A stretch of 64,000 bases of DNA from Ardenticatenaceae bacterium (GTDB lineage: Bacteria > Chloroflexota > Anaerolineae > Promineifilales > Promineifilaceae): positions 1,054,001-1,118,000 of the forward strand of contig JACKBQ010000001.1 in NCBI GenBank assembly GCA_020634455.1. The letters are read 5' to 3'. The number at the start of each line of letters is the position of its first letter. Positions within the stretch are counted from its first letter, which is position 1. The notes under the pieces are model-generated. The model was given only the letters and a program-made list of their open reading frames with translations, searched no databases and was not told the DNA's origin. This document shows, piece after piece, positions 51,677 to 61,100 of the stretch. Position numbers and translations under genes: made by a program.

Positions 51677-52474
51677 ATGAGATTTCAATTTTTTACCACC
51701 AACGACAACGTAAAGCTGGGCTACACGGATAAAGGCGGCGGCACGCCTGTCATTCTAATAGCAGGCTACTCCGCCCCCGCCACCTCCTGGTATGATCAGG
51801 AAAAAGTGCTGCTCAAACACGGCTACCGCGTCATCGCCTTCGACAGACGCTCCCACGGCAGTTCAGACAATCCTCCCTTTGGCCAGGATATGGCCGCGCA
51901 CGGCAAAGATTTAGCCGCGCTCATCCACCATTTGCAGCTAGAGAAAACGTTCCTCATCGGGCAATCCCAGGGCGCATCCACCATGTGGGCCTACGTTTCC
52001 CAATTTGGCACCAAGCACCTGCACGGCTTGATTAGCGTTGACCAAACACCCAAAATGCTAAACGATGAAACATGGTCCTATGGCATGGTCGGGCTAAATG
52101 CTCAAACACGCCCCACATTTTTCGACAAGCCACTGCCAAATCCCACCAACAAGCCAGTCAGCAAGCTCATCTTGCTCATGATGGTTTTACGCGGACCCAA
52201 ATATCTAAAGTTCGACCGGGAAGGCACCAAGCCACTGCTGCTGGATCATGCCGATTCTGACTGGCGGGAAACAATTCAGCAAACAGATGTCCCGGCGCTG
52301 TTTGTCGCTGGTTCAGCCAGTCCATTTTGGCCAAAGGAGCACGCCACCGCCAGCGCCGCGCTCTGCCCCCAAGGCGAACTGGCTATCATCGAAGGGTCTG
52401 GCCATGCTGTCAATTGGGAATGCCCCAGGGAATTTGATGCGGTTATGCTCGATTTCCTGTCGAGAGTAGCTTAA
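51677..52474 (+). CDS. Alpha/beta hydrolase
   Basis: 265 residues. TPVILIAGYSAPATSWY, YRVIAFDRRSHGSSDNP, the nucleophile elbow FLIGQSQGAS (Ser) and the final EGSGHAVNWECP (His) give a complete triad of a haloperoxidase/esterase-like hydrolase. The RBS AAAGGAAGG is well placed. No octamer occurs in it. Function unknown. Confidence 0.87.
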   Translation: MRFQFFTTNDNVKLGYTDKGGGTPVILIAGYSAPATSWYDQEKVLLKHGYRVIAFDRRSHGSSDNPPFGQDMAAHGKDLAALIHHLQLEKTFLIGQSQGASTMWAYVSQFGTKHLHGLISVDQTPKMLNDETWSYGMVGLNAQTRPTFFDKPLPNPTNKPVSKLILLMMVLRGPKYLKFDREGTKPLLLDHADSDWRETIQQTDVPALFVAGSASPFWPKEHATASAALCPQGELAIIEGSGHAVNWECPREFDAVMLDFLSRVA

Positions 52475-52478
52475 AAAC

Positions 52479-52537
52479 GTAGCCGCGGATTCTTTCCGCG
52501 CCTTAGCAATTATGGCGCGGAAAGAATCCGCGGCTAC
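52479..52537. repeat. GTAGCCGCGG-type inverted repeat (perfect 24-bp arms)
   Basis: Arms of 24 bp at 52479-52502 and 52514-52537, with core GTAGCCGCGGATTCTTTCCG, pair perfectly around TTAGCAATTAT. It sits between convergent genes and may end transcripts, though no T-run follows. Confidence 0.9.
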
Positions 52538-52552
52538 AAAATATTCTACTTG

Positions 52553-55162
52553 CTAACGCTCCCGCAGACGCGGCTCAAAAATGCGCTCCAGCCCCATGCC
52601 CAACATGGCGAAGGCAAAGCCTGTCAAGAACAGCAACCCTAACGGAGCCACCACCAAATGGGTAGCGTTTGTGTAAACACCATACGAGAGCGCTTCTACT
52701 ACCAGCTTCCCCCAAGTTGGCAGGTAGGGGTCGGTGATGCCCAAAAAGGCGAGTGTTGCCTCTAAAAAGACGTAGCTAGGCACCAGAATAATTAGCTTCG
52801 GTACCAATACCGTTATGATGCGGGGCACCATGTAGCGTATGATAATGCGCCAATTGCTGGCTCCATAAACCTGCGCAGCTTGAATGTACGGTTCTGAGCG
52901 AATCTGCAAAAACGCTGCCCGGTATGTTTTTACCGCACTACCAAACAGCGTCAGCGCCACCGTCACCGCCAAAATGGTAATGATGCTGCGCGAGTACAGG
53001 ACAAACACCATCAGCGCTACCGGGAAGAACGGCAAAATCAGGTTCACCTCAGTTAAAAATTGCACGGTGCGATCTACCCACCCCCCAAGCCAGGCCCCTA
53101 AGGCGGCAATGATCATCCCACCTACCGAGGTGGCAAACGCAGCAACTAAGCCAAAGCCTAAAGCAATCGGCGTTCCCCAAAGCAAAGCAATCATCAAATC
53201 CCGACGCTGCGAATCGGTGCCGGCCAGGCCATGCACCTGGCCCAGCATGGTCATTTTTACATCAAAGTCAGCCTCTGGTTCAAATAACAGCGCCTGCACC
53301 CGAAGCGTGTAAGTGCCAGGAACAGGTTCGATGGCCTCTCCTTCCGGCCCTAAAAATAACGCCTCAAGGGGGAAATCGGAGCGCAAGCGTCGCTGCAAGC
53401 GGTCATCCCGGCTCACAAAGTACGATTCGGTTCGATTCGGTTGAAAGCTGGTTAGCTCTCGTTCGCTGCCATCGGGCCAGACCCAAAATACAGACACATG
53501 CGGCCCTTTTTCTATAAATTGGGTCTTCATGTCTAGCACAATTTCTTGTGGATAATCGCCGTAATCGTAGTTAAAAGTAAAGGGAATGGTGATATCTACC
53601 AGGTTCTCATTCAGCTGCTCTGTCTCTTTAATAGCGTCTGGCGACTCTGAATCAAACACAATGGTGGGTGGTAAATCACGGGCTAAAAACATGTTTACCC
53701 AGGTAGGCTGCGCATTTTGGGGGTTGCGCAGCCACACCTCATTATCTGCTCGCCACAAATTTACCGCTTCCTGGTATGGAATGGTGATCACGGTGTAAAT
53801 CGAAATGCCGATCAACCCGGTAATCATTAGTAATCCAAAAATAGCGCCAGGGTTTTCGCGCATACCTTGTACCAAGGTGCGCATAGCTCGCCCCCAGCGC
53901 TGGATTGCGTCTATTGAGCCATTAAGCAAAGAGTTGCGAGAAACAGTTTGTGGATCAGGTGTTTCAACCAATGGCGAGAGGCGAACAGGACTGGCGCGTC
54001 GCTGCCAGAAGCGCCAGTTAGTTTTTTTGGCGATGTGCCCTTGTTGCTGGCTTCCTACCCGCACTCTGGGGTCTACCAGCAGGTAACAGATGTCTAAGAT
54101 AAAAACAATGACGGCGATGAGGTAGGCAAACATGGTAACAATACCCACAATGAGGGCGGTATCGTAATTGGTGAGGGCTTGTACAAACAGAGTTCCTAAC
54201 CCATCAATGTTAAAAAAGTATTCGAGGGCAATCAGTTCTTGCCACAACACGGCTAATAGCATGGCAAAGCTGGTAATTAAGGTTGGTAGAGCAGGGCGAA
54301 GAATGTAGTGGCGATCAATACGGCCGTTTCCCAGCCCCTTCGCATACGCCAAATCCACGTAATCTTCGTTACGATACACCTGAAAAAAGCTGCGCCACAG
54401 GTACGCACTCTGGAAAAACCCTGCCAAAAAGATAGCCAAAAACGGCAGCATCAGGTGGCGCAAAAACACTAAAATCTGCGCCAGGCGGAACTCCGTTGGG
54501 AACGTTTCAAAAGTACCGCCCGGTGAAAAACCAAAGACACGCAAGGCAAACACCGTGAGCAACACGCCTAAAACCCAGGCTGGTGCAGACGAGAGCGGCG
54601 ACAGCCAGATAAACAAACGATCTATCTTTCCCCCGTAATGGCGACTCAGCATGAGGGCAAAGAGCACAGCCACGCCAAAAAGCAGCACGTTAGACACGCC
54701 AAAAATCAACAGAGAACGCGCCAAATTATCAAGAATCAGCTCTTTGGCGGTAACGTTTGAGGAAAAATCGAACCCATATAGCCAGGGGCGCTCCAGCTTC
54801 CAATCCAGCGTTAAACCATCAACCAGCCAAATGGCGGTGCGCAGCGCCAATGGATCGTTTAGGCCCGCCGCTTCTCTGGCGGCTTCCATGCGCTCTGTAA
54901 ACACCGCTTCTTGTTCTTCCAAAGACAGAGGGCTGTCACGCAAAGTTAAGCCAATCGAAAACGCTAATTCGGACTCGACAATGGTGTCTACGTAGCCGCC
55001 AAAATTGGCAATGATGATGGTGAGGTAAACGGCCGTTACCACCGTCACAAACAGCAAAGCGGTACGTCGCAGAACGTAAAGCGACACATTGCGCCAGGTG
55101 GCGCTGGCACGCACCTCAGGCAGCGCCTCGGTTGTAGGTTCAGATAGTTGCTTTACCGTCAT
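52553..55162 (-). CDS. Fused DppB-DppC-type ABC permease
   Basis: 869 residues. The N-terminal half (about 1-375) is a DppB-like permease with its EAA loop YVDLAYAKGLGNGRIDRHYI. A linker follows, and the second half (about 425-869) is DppC-like with the loop YIQAAQVYGASNWRIIIRYM. Between the first and second membrane helix of that half lies a large extracellular beta domain of about 155 residues (from about 455). Peptide/nickel importers normally have two separate permeases. No binding protein or ATPases are adjacent. The ATG at 55162 is uncertain; a TTG lies three codons upstream. Confidence 0.87.
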   Translation of the reverse strand: MTVKQLSEPTTEALPEVRASATWRNVSLYVLRRTALLFVTVVTAVYLTIIIANFGGYVDTIVESELAFSIGLTLRDSPLSLEEQEAVFTERMEAAREAAGLNDPLALRTAIWLVDGLTLDWKLERPWLYGFDFSSNVTAKELILDNLARSLLIFGVSNVLLFGVAVLFALMLSRHYGGKIDRLFIWLSPLSSAPAWVLGVLLTVFALRVFGFSPGGTFETFPTEFRLAQILVFLRHLMLPFLAIFLAGFFQSAYLWRSFFQVYRNEDYVDLAYAKGLGNGRIDRHYILRPALPTLITSFAMLLAVLWQELIALEYFFNIDGLGTLFVQALTNYDTALIVGIVTMFAYLIAVIVFILDICYLLVDPRVRVGSQQQGHIAKKTNWRFWQRRASPVRLSPLVETPDPQTVSRNSLLNGSIDAIQRWGRAMRTLVQGMRENPGAIFGLLMITGLIGISIYTVITIPYQEAVNLWRADNEVWLRNPQNAQPTWVNMFLARDLPPTIVFDSESPDAIKETEQLNENLVDITIPFTFNYDYGDYPQEIVLDMKTQFIEKGPHVSVFWVWPDGSERELTSFQPNRTESYFVSRDDRLQRRLRSDFPLEALFLGPEGEAIEPVPGTYTLRVQALLFEPEADFDVKMTMLGQVHGLAGTDSQRRDLMIALLWGTPIALGFGLVAAFATSVGGMIIAALGAWLGGWVDRTVQFLTEVNLILPFFPVALMVFVLYSRSIITILAVTVALTLFGSAVKTYRAAFLQIRSEPYIQAAQVYGASNWRIIIRYMVPRIITVLVPKLIILVPSYVFLEATLAFLGITDPYLPTWGKLVVEALSYGVYTNATHLVVAPLGLLFLTGFAFAMLGMGLERIFEPRLRER

Positions 55163-55287
55163 CAAATACAATCCTGATCCGGTTCATGGCCAAACTTGCT
55201 CGATCTTGTCACCAACTTGTCCCCATTTTGACCGAACGGCCGTAATTGTAACATACTCATTTTGCCAGACACAGGGTCGGAAATTTG

Positions 55288-55316
55288 TTGGCGGCTTCGT
55301 TTAGCTGTGGTAGACT
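55288..55316 (+). promoter_or_regulatory. Sigma70-type promoter upstream of exporter genes
   Basis: TTGGCG (55288-55293), 17-bp spacer, TAGACT (55311-55316). The transcript would start near 55323, 86 nt before the small ORF at 55409. A GCCAGA-CAA-TCTGGC hairpin (55371-55386 region) precedes its RBS. Confidence 0.55.
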
Positions 55317-55408
55317 GGCGTTTCGTGCATTTTTTGGCTGACTAATTTGCTCAGCTTGTAACAGTGCTGGTGCCAGACAATCTGGCCTCGCAAAGGAGAT
55401 TCTTCCAA

Positions 55409-55477
55409 ATGTTTCTGTTACATCGCTCCTCATCAAATCGTGCAGATGCTCCCTTCTGGGGTTACCTTATCTGGTAA
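55409..55477 (+). CDS. Short ORF, possible leader peptide
   Basis: 22 residues (MFLLHRSSSNRADAPFWGYL...). AAAGGAG lies 10 nt before the ATG and a sigma70-like promoter upstream, but nothing identifies its role. It is about 170 nt before the first exporter gene. A leader peptide controlling the exporter is one explanation. Confidence 0.35.
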   Translation: MFLLHRSSSNRADAPFWGYLIW

Positions 55478-55559
55478 TCGTCGGTTGGTCTGAGCGAAGG
55501 CCGAGGGCCATTCTCGTTATCCGCAATTTTTTGCCTAACAACTGAATAACCTATTGTCT

Positions 55560-55640
55560 GCTAGCTGCTTGTGGCTAGTTAATCATTGGTTGCGCCTTGC
55601 CAACCAACCACTAACCACTCGCCCCTAGCCACTTTTTAAG
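55560..55640. repeat. GGCTAGTTAATCATTGGTTG-type repeat
   Basis: TGTGGCTAGTTAATCATTGG faces CCAACCAACCACTAACCACT and CCCTAGCCACT. It ends at TTTTTAAGGAGG, the RBS of the exporter gene. Confidence 0.7.
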
Positions 55641-55648
55641 GAGGAAAC

Positions 55649-57403
55649 ATGGAGTTACCGATCCGTCGCTACGGGGACTTGATGTTTGAATATTTGCATC
55701 CCCTACGACGCAAAGTTTATTTGCTGGCCGGGCTGATTTTTGTCACGCTGGCGTTGCAGTTGGTGAATCCGCAAATCATTCGGGGATTTATTGATACGGC
55801 CGTTTCCACAACAAATAGCCAACCGCTCATCTGGGCCGGTGTGTTGTTTCTGCTCACCTCGCTGCTGCTGCAACTGGTGGGCGTGGCCGCCACCTACGTC
55901 GGTGAGGACGTCGGCTGGCAATCCACCAACCAGCTCCGCGCCGATCTGGCCCGCCACTGCCTGCACCTGGACATGGGCTTCCACAACGAGCACACCCCCG
56001 GCGAAATGATCGAACGCATTGACGGCGACGTGGCCAACATCGCCATCTTCTTTGCCCAGTTCATCATCCGCATTGTGGGCAACCTGCTGCTGATTGTGGG
56101 CGTGCTCATCGTGCTGCTGTGGGAAGATTGGCGGATTTCGCTGGCGCTGGGGATTTTTACGGCCGTTTCCCTCTTCGGCCTTAGCAAATTGCGCCAGATT
56201 GCCGTACCCGCCTGGAAAGCCGCCCGCGAAGCCAACGCCGACCTGATGGGCTTCATCGAAGAGCAGCTCGGCGGCACCGAAGACATCCGCGCCAGCGGAG
56301 CCGTGCCCTACGTCATGCGCCGCCTGGCCATCTTCAGCCGCGCCCGCATGCACCGCGAAATTGAAGGGGCCGATAAAAGCATCATCATCATTTTGTCCTG
56401 GATTGCCCTGTTCACCATCGGGCAGCTTATTTCTATGCTGCTGGGCTACTCGCTTTACCGCAGCGGCACGCTCACCATCGGCTCCGTCTACCTCATTTTC
56501 AGCTACACCGCCGCCATCTTCCAGCCGCTGCGCGAAATTAGCAACCAGATCGAAAACATGCAGCAGGCGGCAGCAGGTATTGACCGGGTGGAGCAGCTTT
56601 ACCGCGAAACCAGCCGCATCAAAGATGAAGGCGAAGGCAAACTGCCAGACGGCCCGCTCGGTATCACCTTTGCGCACGTCAACTTTGCCTACCACGACGA
56701 TCTGATTTTGCGTGACGTCAGCTTCCAGCTAGAGCCAAGTGAGGTGCTGGGGCTGCTCGGCCGTACCGGCAGTGGCAAAACCACCCTCACCCGGCTGCTG
56801 TTCCGCCTGTACGAAGTGACGGACGGCGAGGTTTGCCTGAACGCACACAACATTCAAGCCCTGCCGCTGAGCCATCTGCGCCAAAAAGTGGGCATGGTGA
56901 CCCAGGAAGTGCAGCTGTTCCGCGCTTCTGTGCGCAACAACCTCACCTTCTTCAACCCGGCCATCCCCGACGCACGTATTCTGGCCGTACTGGAAGATTT
57001 GGGGCTAGGGGAGTGGTTTGCCGGGCTGCCAGACGGCCTGGACACCGAACTGGCTTCTGAAGGAGCCAGCCTCTCCGCTGGCGAAGCGCAGCTGCTGGCC
57101 TTCACCCGCGTCTTTTTGCAAGACCCCGGCCTGGTGATTTTGGATGAGGCGTCGTCCCGGCTGGACCCGGCCACGGAACAGCTCATCGAACGGGCGGTGG
57201 ACAAGCTGCTGCACAACCGCACGGGCATCATCGTGGCCCACCGGCTGACAACGGTGCATCGGGCGGACAAGATTATGGTGTTAGGCAACGGCCGTATCAT
57301 TGAACACGACACCTACGACAATCTGGCTAATAATCCAGACTCCCACTTTGTGGAGCTGTTGCGCACGGGGCTGGAAGTAGACGGTTTGCCAGTAGGCGAG
57401 TAA
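55649..57403 (+). CDS. ABC exporter half-transporter, canonical ATP site
   Basis: 584 residues. An ABC1-type membrane domain (about 1-310, six helices) and an ATPase domain (about 335-580): Walker A GRTGSGKTTLTRL, Q-loop VTQEVQ, signature LSAGEAQLLAF, Walker B LVILDEASSRLDP with the catalytic Glu, H-loop AHRLTTV. AAGGAGGAAAC precedes the ATG. With the next gene it forms a heterodimer, probably exporting a hydrophobic compound or lipid. Confidence 0.92.
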   Translation: MELPIRRYGDLMFEYLHPLRRKVYLLAGLIFVTLALQLVNPQIIRGFIDTAVSTTNSQPLIWAGVLFLLTSLLLQLVGVAATYVGEDVGWQSTNQLRADLARHCLHLDMGFHNEHTPGEMIERIDGDVANIAIFFAQFIIRIVGNLLLIVGVLIVLLWEDWRISLALGIFTAVSLFGLSKLRQIAVPAWKAAREANADLMGFIEEQLGGTEDIRASGAVPYVMRRLAIFSRARMHREIEGADKSIIIILSWIALFTIGQLISMLLGYSLYRSGTLTIGSVYLIFSYTAAIFQPLREISNQIENMQQAAAGIDRVEQLYRETSRIKDEGEGKLPDGPLGITFAHVNFAYHDDLILRDVSFQLEPSEVLGLLGRTGSGKTTLTRLLFRLYEVTDGEVCLNAHNIQALPLSHLRQKVGMVTQEVQLFRASVRNNLTFFNPAIPDARILAVLEDLGLGEWFAGLPDGLDTELASEGASLSAGEAQLLAFTRVFLQDPGLVILDEASSRLDPATEQLIERAVDKLLHNRTGIIVAHRLTTVHRADKIMVLGNGRIIEHDTYDNLANNPDSHFVELLRTGLEVDGLPVGE

Positions 57404-57462
57404 GCGAGTGTGCCAGTAGCTTACTTGCCACTCGCTTACTCGCAAACTCGCAAACTTTTTAA
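57403..57462. repeat. GCGAGTGTGCCAGTAGC-type repeat
   Basis: GCGAGTAAGCGAGTGTGCCA faces TGCCACTCGCTTACTCGC. It starts at the stop codon of the first half-transporter and ends in TTTTTAAGGAGG, the RBS of the second. It is made of the same kind of short unit as the neighbours. Confidence 0.7.
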
Positions 57463-57470
57463 GGAGGAAT

Positions 57471-59258
57471 ATGACCACAAAACAACCCACCATCGAAACG
57501 CCAACCTGGAAATTTGTTCTGGGACTGATTCGGTTTAAGCCGTGGCCACACTTTTTTAATCTGCTGTCGCTGATAACGCTCATGCTGGGGCAGCTGGGGC
57601 CACCGCTTGTCATTCGCTACTTTTTCGACCTGCTCACCGACAATGCCGCAGCCGACTTTAACCTGCCCACGCTCGTTGCCCTGCTGCTGGTGGTAGCCGT
57701 CGGACGAATGGGTGGCCGACGCGGGATGATTAAGATGAATCGGCCGTTTATGATGCATTCCCACGCCCTGATGCACAACAACATGCTAGGGCGCATTCTG
57801 GAACGCCCCGGTGCGCGTTCCCTGCCCGAAGCGCCGGGTGAAGCAATTAGCCGCTTCCGGGGGGATGTCTGGGAGCTGCCATTTTATGCGCTGTGGGTCA
57901 ACGACGTGACCGCCAACGGCGTCTTTCTCGTCTTTGCTCTGGCCATTATGATGAGCATTAACGCGCGGATTGCTCTGATTGCCCTGCTGCCGCTGGTCAT
58001 CGTGGTGCTGGTAACCAACAGCGCTACCGGACGCATTCACACCTACCGACAGGAGATGCGCAAGCGCAGCGGCATCGTCACTGGCTTCATCGCCGAAACG
58101 TTTGGCGCGGTGCAGGCCATTAAAGTTGCCTCCGCTGAAGACCGGGTGATTGATTACTTCGACACGCTCAACGAAAAGCGGCGGCAGGCGGCGCTCAAAG
58201 ATCGGCTGTTTAACGAAGTGCTCGGCTCGATCTTCCAAAATTCGGGCAATATCGGCACGGCGATTGTGCTGCTGCTGGCGGCGCAAAGCTTGCAGACGGG
58301 TCAATTCACCGTTGGCGATTTTTCTTTGTTTGTATCGTACCTGGGCAACACGACGGGCTTTGCCAGCTTCCTGGGCTTTTTGCTGGCGCGTTACCGGCAG
58401 GCAACGGTGGCAGTTAGCCGGATGGTGCGTCTGCTGCAAGGGGCAGATCCGCTCAGCCTGGTACGTCATCGACCAGTACACCTGTCTGGCGCGTTGCCAG
58501 AGATACCGTTTGTGGAGAAAACGGCCGTTCACCAGCTGCAAACCCTCTCCGTAAACAACCTCACCTACATCCACCCGGAATCCGGGCGCGGCATCGAGGC
58601 AATCAATCTACAACTGCGCTCCGGCTCCTTCACGGTCATCACCGGGCGCATTGGCGCGGGCAAAACGACGCTGCTGCGCGCGCTGCTGGGGCTGCTGCCG
58701 CACCAATCGGGCGAAATTCAGTGGAATGGCGAGTTGGTCAGCCAGCCAGCCGAATTTTTCGTACCGCCGCGCACGGCGTACACGGCGCAGGTGCCGCGCC
58801 TGTTCAGCGACACGCTGCGGCAAAATCTGCTGCTGGGCTTGCCAGAGGAGCAGGTTAGCCTGTCAGACGCCATCGAGGCAGCCATTTTGCATGAGGATGT
58901 GGCGCAGCTTGAAGAGGGTCTGGACACAACGGTAGGGCCAAAAGGGGTGAAGTTGTCTGGCGGGCAAATCCAGCGCTCGGCGACGGCGCGCATGTTCCTG
59001 CGCGAGTCGGAGCTGTACATATTTGACGATCTCTCCAGCGCGCTGGATGTGAATACGGAAAAGCGTCTGTGGACGCAGCTTTTTGCCCGCGACGAGGTGC
59101 CCACCTGCCTGGTGGTGTCGCACCGGCGGGCGGCTTTACGGCAGGCGGATCATATTGTGGTGCTGAAAGACGGCCGTATCGAAGCCGAAGGGAAACTTGA
59201 GGAGCTACTCGCCACCAGTACCGAAATGCAGCGGCTGTGGGAGGGGAAACTTCAGTAA
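57471..59258 (+). CDS. ABC exporter half-transporter, degenerate ATP site
   Basis: 595 residues. An ABC1 membrane domain (about 15-315) and an ATPase domain (about 365-585): Walker A GRIGAGKTTLLRA, Q-loop TAQVPRLF, signature LSGGQIQRSATAR, H-loop VSHRRAA. Walker B reads LYIFDDLSSALD, where the usual catalytic Glu is Asp, so this half probably carries the degenerate site of a heterodimer whose partner has the intact one. The RBS AAGGAGG is 5 nt before the ATG. Coupled to the preceding gene. Confidence 0.92.
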   Translation: MTTKQPTIETPTWKFVLGLIRFKPWPHFFNLLSLITLMLGQLGPPLVIRYFFDLLTDNAAADFNLPTLVALLLVVAVGRMGGRRGMIKMNRPFMMHSHALMHNNMLGRILERPGARSLPEAPGEAISRFRGDVWELPFYALWVNDVTANGVFLVFALAIMMSINARIALIALLPLVIVVLVTNSATGRIHTYRQEMRKRSGIVTGFIAETFGAVQAIKVASAEDRVIDYFDTLNEKRRQAALKDRLFNEVLGSIFQNSGNIGTAIVLLLAAQSLQTGQFTVGDFSLFVSYLGNTTGFASFLGFLLARYRQATVAVSRMVRLLQGADPLSLVRHRPVHLSGALPEIPFVEKTAVHQLQTLSVNNLTYIHPESGRGIEAINLQLRSGSFTVITGRIGAGKTTLLRALLGLLPHQSGEIQWNGELVSQPAEFFVPPRTAYTAQVPRLFSDTLRQNLLLGLPEEQVSLSDAIEAAILHEDVAQLEEGLDTTVGPKGVKLSGGQIQRSATARMFLRESELYIFDDLSSALDVNTEKRLWTQLFARDEVPTCLVVSHRRAALRQADHIVVLKDGRIEAEGKLEELLATSTEMQRLWEGKLQ

Positions 59259-59270
59259 CTAACCCAGCTT

Positions 59271-59327
59271 TTGTAGCCGCAGTTTCTTACCGCGTTTGAG
59301 TGGCGCAGAAAGAATCTGCGGCTACAA
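59271..59327. repeat. GTAGCCGCAG-type inverted repeat
   Basis: TTGTAGCCGCAGTTTCTTAC faces AAGAATCTGCGGCTACAA. Third member of the family (41509, 52479), between convergent genes. Confidence 0.8.
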
Positions 59328-59385
59328 AGTTGCGCACAATTGCGGGTAAATCGGCCTTAAATCTAGGGGGCGTGCCTAATCTGCG

Positions 59386-60024
59386 TTACTCGTCCAGCAC
59401 AATGAGCTTGTGCCGCACAGCCACGCGAATCAGCTCCACAATGTTGCGGACGTCCAGCTTGGTCATCAGGTTTGTGCGATGTCGTTCGACTGTTTTAATG
59501 CTCACATTCATCAAATCCGCAATTTCGGCGTTGGTGTGCCCCTGGCAAATAAGTTGGAGCAGTTCATGTTCGCGGGGGGTTAGCTGGTCTGCGGGAGAGG
59601 CATCGCTGCTGCTAGGCGGGGTGAGCGCTGTTTCAGAAACCGAGGGGCTCAGGTAAGTTGCCCCTCGGCTGGCGGCGCGGATGGTAAGGAGCAGTTCTTC
59701 TTTGAAGGAGCCTTTAAGCAAATACCCTTTGGCCCCGTTTTGCAGCGCTTGCCGCACAAAAATCTCGTCGGCATACATGGAGAGGATCACGACATGGGTT
59801 GGCAGCGCCAATTCTCGCAGTTTTTCCAGCACCTGGATGCCGTTCATGCCGGGCATGGCAATGTCCATCACCAGCACACCAGGTTGTTTTGCTTGCACCA
59901 GAGCGAGCGCTTCTTCGCCGTCCTGAGCTTCACCGACCACGGTGATGTCTTCGGCTTTTTCTAGCAGGGCACGAATGCCTTCGCGTACCAAATTATGATC
60001 ATCGGCGATGACAACGTTTATCAT
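59386..60024 (-). CDS. NarL/LuxR-type response regulator
   Basis: 212 residues. A receiver domain with IADDHNLVREG (Asp8, Asp9), phosphoacceptor Asp54 in VLVMDIAMPGMNG and Lys in LLKGS. The C-terminal LuxR HTH reads LTPREHELLQLICQGHTNAE with VSIKTVERHRTNLMTKL. It overlaps the kinase gene by 4 nt (ATGA), so it belongs to the same operon and is phosphorylated by that kinase. Confidence 0.94.
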   Translation of the reverse strand: MINVVIADDHNLVREGIRALLEKAEDITVVGEAQDGEEALALVQAKQPGVLVMDIAMPGMNGIQVLEKLRELALPTHVVILSMYADEIFVRQALQNGAKGYLLKGSFKEELLLTIRAASRGATYLSPSVSETALTPPSSSDASPADQLTPREHELLQLICQGHTNAEIADLMNVSIKTVERHRTNLMTKLDVRNIVELIRVAVRHKLIVLDE

Positions 60025-61100
60025 AAGGTTCCTTTTGCTGCTCGCAGTGGCAAGTTGGCCGTTACGGTAGTGCCTTCACCTGGAATTGTGCGGAGCTCTA
60101 AACGGCCGTTTAACAATTCTACGCGTTCCTGCATTCCCAGTAAACCCAGTCCAGAAGATTGCAAAGGGGCCGTGCCTTTCTTCTGAAAACCCAGCCCATC
60201 ATCGGCAATGGAGAGATGAACGGCCGTTTCATCTTGCCACAACTTTACCCACACCTGCTCTGCCTGGGCATGTTTGGCCACGTTTGTCAACGCCTCTTGC
60301 AGCACTCGGTACAGGCAAATATTGACCGCACCCGACAATTTCAGGCCAGAACTCCCTTCGTATTGAATGGCTAACTGCGTACGACGACCAAAAGTCTGGC
60401 AAAAATCTTCCAGTGTCAGATTTAGGCCCACCGTGTCCAGCGCCGGGGGCCTCAAACCACGCGCCAACATGCGAATCTGATCGCGGGCTGAATCGGTGAG
60501 AGCAATCGCCTCATCCAGATTTTGGCGCAAACTTTCTTCAGTGGCGGGAACATCCCCCTGAATGATTTCCAGAGCGATTTTTAACGCTGTTAGCGCCTGC
60601 CCTGCCTCGTCATGCAGTTCGCGGGAGATGCGGTGTCGCTCTTCTTCCTGCGCCTGCACAATGCGCTTGGCCAGCCCCTGAATCGCTTCCTCGGCACGCT
60701 TGCGGGCTGTAATGTCGTGGGCATAAATGCGCAGGCGGTACACGTCGCCTTCTATCGTGTAACAAACCTTTTGCTCCACCACAACATCCCCCATGTCCAC
60801 CTCGCGCCCCACAAACTCTTGATCGGTATCCACAAAGGCAGCCACGATAGGGCGTAAGCCTTTGAGCAGCGGATGGCTTGATCCCTTCTGCCACAGCTCT
60901 GGGAAGCGTTGCCGGGCTTCAGGGTTCATGTAAGTCGGCCGTCCCAGCAGGTCCGTCTCGATAACCATGTTGGGATTTTGCTCAGGGAAAGTGGCCAACC
61001 ATTGCAGCTTTTTTTCCAGGTGCTGGTAATCGGACAATTGCTGTTCTAACTCATGGATTTGTTGTTTTAAATCGGCAATTATTTTCGCGTCATCTTTCAT
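60021..61100 (-). CDS. Sensor histidine kinase (HisKA_3) with PAS-like region
   Basis: 359 residues. An N-terminal coiled coil (about 5-35), a PAS-like region (about 40-135, VIETDLLGRPTYMNPEARQR), HisKA_3 with RHRISRELHDEAGQALTALK (phospho-His near residue 162) and HATPase_c (about 250-350) with ALTNVAKHAQAEQVWV, SIADDGLGF and GLGLLGMQERVELLNG. No membrane segment is present, so input may come from a partner protein; the upstream gene encodes a channel-like membrane protein with a 4-nt overlap. Confidence 0.93.
   Translation of the reverse strand: MKDDAKIIADLKQQIHELEQQLSDYQHLEKKLQWLATFPEQNPNMVIETDLLGRPTYMNPEARQRFPELWQKGSSHPLLKGLRPIVAAFVDTDQEFVGREVDMGDVVVEQKVCYTIEGDVYRLRIYAHDITARKRAEEAIQGLAKRIVQAQEEERHRISRELHDEAGQALTALKIALEIIQGDVPATEESLRQNLDEAIALTDSARDQIRMLARGLRPPALDTVGLNLTLEDFCQTFGRRTQLAIQYEGSSGLKLSGAVNICLYRVLQEALTNVAKHAQAEQVWVKLWQDETAVHLSIADDGLGFQKKGTAPLQSSGLGLLGMQERVELLNGRLELRTIPGEGTTVTANLPLRAAKGTL

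Noticed and set aside
55703..56695. 330-codon minus-strand frame opposite the first ABC exporter gene
   Set aside because: The plus strand encodes a complete ABC exporter with Walker A, signature and Walker B; the minus frame shows no family features.
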